From positions 1-7,278 of the forward strand of contig JAFSHE010000249.1 of NCBI GenBank assembly GCA_017440445.1: a stretch of DNA of 7,278 nt, written 5' to 3'. Below, piece by piece: positions 4,928 through 7,278 of the stretch. Numbering within the stretch: the first letter of the stretch is position 1; every line of letters starts with the position of its first letter. The translations under genes were made by a program, and so were the position numbers. The notes below the pieces were generated by a model. It was not told the origin of the DNA, did no database searches, and saw nothing but the letters and a program-made list of their open reading frames with translations. Origin of the DNA: Oscillospiraceae bacterium (GTDB lineage Bacteria > Bacillota_A > Clostridia > Oscillospirales > Ruminococcaceae).

Positions 4928-7267
4928 TTATTCTGCTAAGCCTCCTCCCCACTCCACAACGGTAAATCCGCTGCGCTCGTAGGACGGAAGCTGCTGTGCA
5001 GGAATATCCACATACTCGTCACTCGGTGTGTAGGTCATGAATACTCTGATAACGCTGTCGGGTGCGGGAGATACGGTCATAGGCACCGCTGCACTGTATT
5101 CCTCGGTATGCAGAGAGATGATATTGTACTCGTTACCCTGCATCAGAGGCAGCCAGTAGATGATAAACTCGTTTGCCTCCCTTGCAGAAAGACCGATATA
5201 CATCAGCTTTTCACGCAGGAAAGAGGCTGTATCCTCACCCTTCACGCAGAAGCCCTTGCTCATATCAAGAGCCGCCTTGCCGCTGCCCTCCCAATAGAGG
5301 CAGTAATACTCGTTTCCGTCTGCATCGTAGAGAGTTCCATCGGGCATGGCTGTCACATTCCAGCCGCTGCCATACTCGGGGTAGGAAACTGTTATCTCGC
5401 CCTCACCGACAAAGTCGACCTTTACGGAAACCTCAGTTTCCTCCTCGGGATAGAGATAGATAACGGGCTTTGCATAATCGCCGAGGAAATAGTAATCATA
5501 CTTGTACTCAGCGCTGTTGTACTCGCCGAGAAAGAACTCATCCACCATGTTTGCGATATTGTAGGTCAGCTCTCGCACAGTGAGGTTGTAACGCTGTTCA
5601 TCCTCCTTTTTATAGATATCGCTGTACCCCCTCGGCTTGAAATTGCACAGCCAGTCGCTGTAAAGGAAGTAAGATATTTCTATATCCTTACAGTATTCCT
5701 CACGGGCGAAGCCGAAAAGCTCCCATGGGCCGAAGTTTGCTGTGATATCATTCCACCTGAGATAATATTCAAATGCGTATGGCTCATCAGGGTCGTAGTC
5801 ATCGTTTTCAACTATCTCAGCCATCATCTTCTCACCCATGTGGTAATACATGGATGTTCCGGAATATTTTCCGTTGGTTATAGTGAACTCCTCGCCTGTG
5901 CCGAACACCTCGGTCTTTTTAAGCGTATCACCATCCAGCGTGTAGAGATAGTCTGTATCGTTCCAGGCTGTGGCAAACCATGCCTTGCTGCCATCGGGAA
6001 GCTCCTTAAGCCCGAGGAAGTTCGACACGCTGTACACCGCCATGTGTGCGTTGTTGATGGTATCTATGAACTTTAGACCGCCGTCCTTTATGCGGTATAT
6101 ATCCACCTCTGCACCCCACTGGTGAGCATAGGTCTCCTCACCGTCTTCATCGAAGAGCTTTAGCTCCGAAGTCAGCACCTCGGGCATACCGTCAAAATCC
6201 ATGTCAACAAGGACTATTCCGTATGTATTCTCATTGTAGATGGTATCAAGGTTATCAATGATAGCAGTATATACCTCGGTCATACGTGGGTCCTTTTCCA
6301 CATCAGACATGATATATCCGCTTTCTATGATAGCGTCTGTATCCTCAGTGAGTATCTTAACTTCAATAAGATCAAGCTTATTATGGTACCCCCTGCGCCA
6401 TTCCTCGTCAGAGGCGGTGTAGATCACCCGCATACCGCTGAAGGTGATCTCTGCATAGACGTAATCCTCTGGGATCTCGGGCGCTTCACTGTAAAGCTCG
6501 CCTCTGAAGGACAGTGTATCCGCATAAATCGTCCTGCCGTTTATATCAAATGTCATATTGTCCGCAAGGCTTGAAAGCATGGGAATGCCGTATGTATAAG
6601 CAGGGTCGAGAATAATATCCGCATAATTAAAGCCCTTTTGCTGTCTGATAAATGCACGTGTAGTTATAGTATCACTTATGGAATAATTCTGAATAAAAGT
6701 GGACACCTTAGGCTCTGTTTCACTTTCGGAAACGCCGAAGCTAAGCTGCGGCTCTGCCCACGAGATATCATACGCAGTATAACCATCAGCAAAGTTTTGG
6801 TGACTGATATACTTGCTTTCCGCCATAAGACCCTTTATGCCGTTTTCCCCGTCAAGCTGAGTACGCAGCGCCCTTGTGGACTCCCTCACGCCTATCTCGA
6901 AATATTCAGTATCGAAATAGATAGTGTTTCCCCTTATCATATTCCATGTATTGGTCATATCGGAGATGTTTCGGTCAAAGATAGCATTCCTATCGTCCTC
7001 CATAATGACGGGAGTAAAGCTCCTTATTTCATCAAGGGTGTACTCTCCCAGCTGCTTTGAAACAGGCTTTGACTCCTGCACTGACTCTGAGCTGCTTCCC
7101 TCCTGCTCCGGCGCAGAGGTGTTCTCCGTGGCGTCTGAGGTGCTTTCTGCGGAGCTTTCAGAGATATTCTCCGAGGACAGAGTGCTTTCTCCCCCGCCGC
7201 ATGCGGTACAGGACAGAAGTATCGCCGCAGTAAGCAGCAGCGAAATCGGGCTTCTCATTTTTTTCAT
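4928..7267 (-). CDS. Large surface lipoprotein of unknown function with C-terminal KPVIYLYP domain
   Basis: The product is 779 residues. Residues 1-23 are a lipoprotein signal: MKKMR, a hydrophobic core, then LLSCTACGGG with lipidation most likely at Cys23 (Cys20 is an alternative). Residues about 27-70 are a Ser/Glu/Thr-rich linker, as expected for a tether to the outer face of the membrane. Residues about 72-330 are an unrecognised globular region. Residues about 327-460 contain VDMDFDGMPEVL (354-365), a DxDxDG loop like those that bind calcium. Residues about 598-779 are a domain I know from many clostridial lipoproteins, opening with KPVIYLYPEEETEVSV and including TVSYPEYGSGWNVTA and YYCLYWEG; it has no function I can name. 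I see no clear catalytic motif. ATG at 7267 is chosen because GAGG lies at 7275-7278, at the window edge; Met4 is an alternative. Any promoter is outside the window. The gene converges on the large RNA. Confidence 0.9.
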   Translation of the reverse strand: MKKMRSPISLLLTAAILLSCTACGGGESTLSSENISESSAESTSDATENTSAPEQEGSSSESVQESKPVSKQLGEYTLDEIRSFTPVIMEDDRNAIFDRNISDMTNTWNMIRGNTIYFDTEYFEIGVRESTRALRTQLDGENGIKGLMAESKYISHQNFADGYTAYDISWAEPQLSFGVSESETEPKVSTFIQNYSISDTITTRAFIRQQKGFNYADIILDPAYTYGIPMLSSLADNMTFDINGRTIYADTLSFRGELYSEAPEIPEDYVYAEITFSGMRVIYTASDEEWRRGYHNKLDLIEVKILTEDTDAIIESGYIMSDVEKDPRMTEVYTAIIDNLDTIYNENTYGIVLVDMDFDGMPEVLTSELKLFDEDGEETYAHQWGAEVDIYRIKDGGLKFIDTINNAHMAVYSVSNFLGLKELPDGSKAWFATAWNDTDYLYTLDGDTLKKTEVFGTGEEFTITNGKYSGTSMYYHMGEKMMAEIVENDDYDPDEPYAFEYYLRWNDITANFGPWELFGFAREEYCKDIEISYFLYSDWLCNFKPRGYSDIYKKEDEQRYNLTVRELTYNIANMVDEFFLGEYNSAEYKYDYYFLGDYAKPVIYLYPEEETEVSVKVDFVGEGEITVSYPEYGSGWNVTAMPDGTLYDADGNEYYCLYWEGSGKAALDMSKGFCVKGEDTASFLREKLMYIGLSAREANEFIIYWLPLMQGNEYNIISLHTEEYSAAVPMTVSPAPDSVIRVFMTYTPSDEYVDIPAQQLPSYERSGFTVVEWGGGLAE

Positions 7268-7278
7268 GATATTACCTC

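Noticed and set aside
5108..6076. Long plus-strand open frame (322 codons) opposite the lipoprotein gene
   Set aside because: It lies antisense inside the 779-residue gene, has no ribosome binding site, and its translation shows no domain or sensible composition. It is a shadow of the real gene.

Overview
The window looks like chromosomal DNA of an anaerobic gut or rumen Firmicute, most likely a Ruminococcus-like member of the Oscillospirales. The clues are strong Gram-positive Shine-Dalgarno sites, sigma-A type promoters with 17-bp spacers, a secreted BspA-type leucine-rich repeat protein with Ig-like and FN3 domains, a lipoprotein signal ending in a Cys-Gly-Gly-Gly run, and a DUF1292 (YrzB-like) protein. 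This placement is an inference, since the window holds no rRNA or marker gene.

Layout from left to right. Positions 1-287 (minus) hold the N-terminal part of an unidentified membrane protein that runs off the window. Positions 348-1265 (minus) hold metA (metAA), with the catalytic Cys142/His235/Glu237 and Glu111, the residue associated with acetyl-CoA rather than succinyl-CoA use. Positions 1266-1487 are a divergent promoter region with a consensus promoter for metA, a second for the gene to the right, and a small inverted repeat between them. Positions 1488-3308 (plus) encode a secreted LRR-Ig-FN3-FN3 protein, followed by two terminator hairpins, the second of them bidirectional. Positions about 3411-3556 (minus) hold a 6S-like RNA candidate with its own promoter. 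Positions 3686-3994 (minus) encode an acidic DUF1292 protein with its own promoter.

Positions about 4234-4889 (plus) have no ordinary gene but carry a complete transcription unit: a TTGACT-17-TATTAT promoter, about 650 nt rich in hairpins, and a strong terminator. This is the most interesting part of the window. It looks like a giant ornate noncoding RNA, and ROOL (Rumen-Originating, Ornate, Large) is the best candidate class on size, isolation and likely host. Within it a GAAAG...TCCAATGG motif recurs at an exact 57-nt period and then twice more in degenerate form. Each copy also reads as a Shine-Dalgarno plus ATG, which is unexplained.

Positions 4928-7267 (minus) encode a 779-residue lipoprotein of unknown function with a C-terminal KPVIYLYP-type domain. 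It converges on the large RNA and shares its terminator. Apart from a possible metA/membrane-protein pair, the genes appear to be separate transcription units. The window is unusual in having two independently transcribed structured RNAs within about 1.5 kb.
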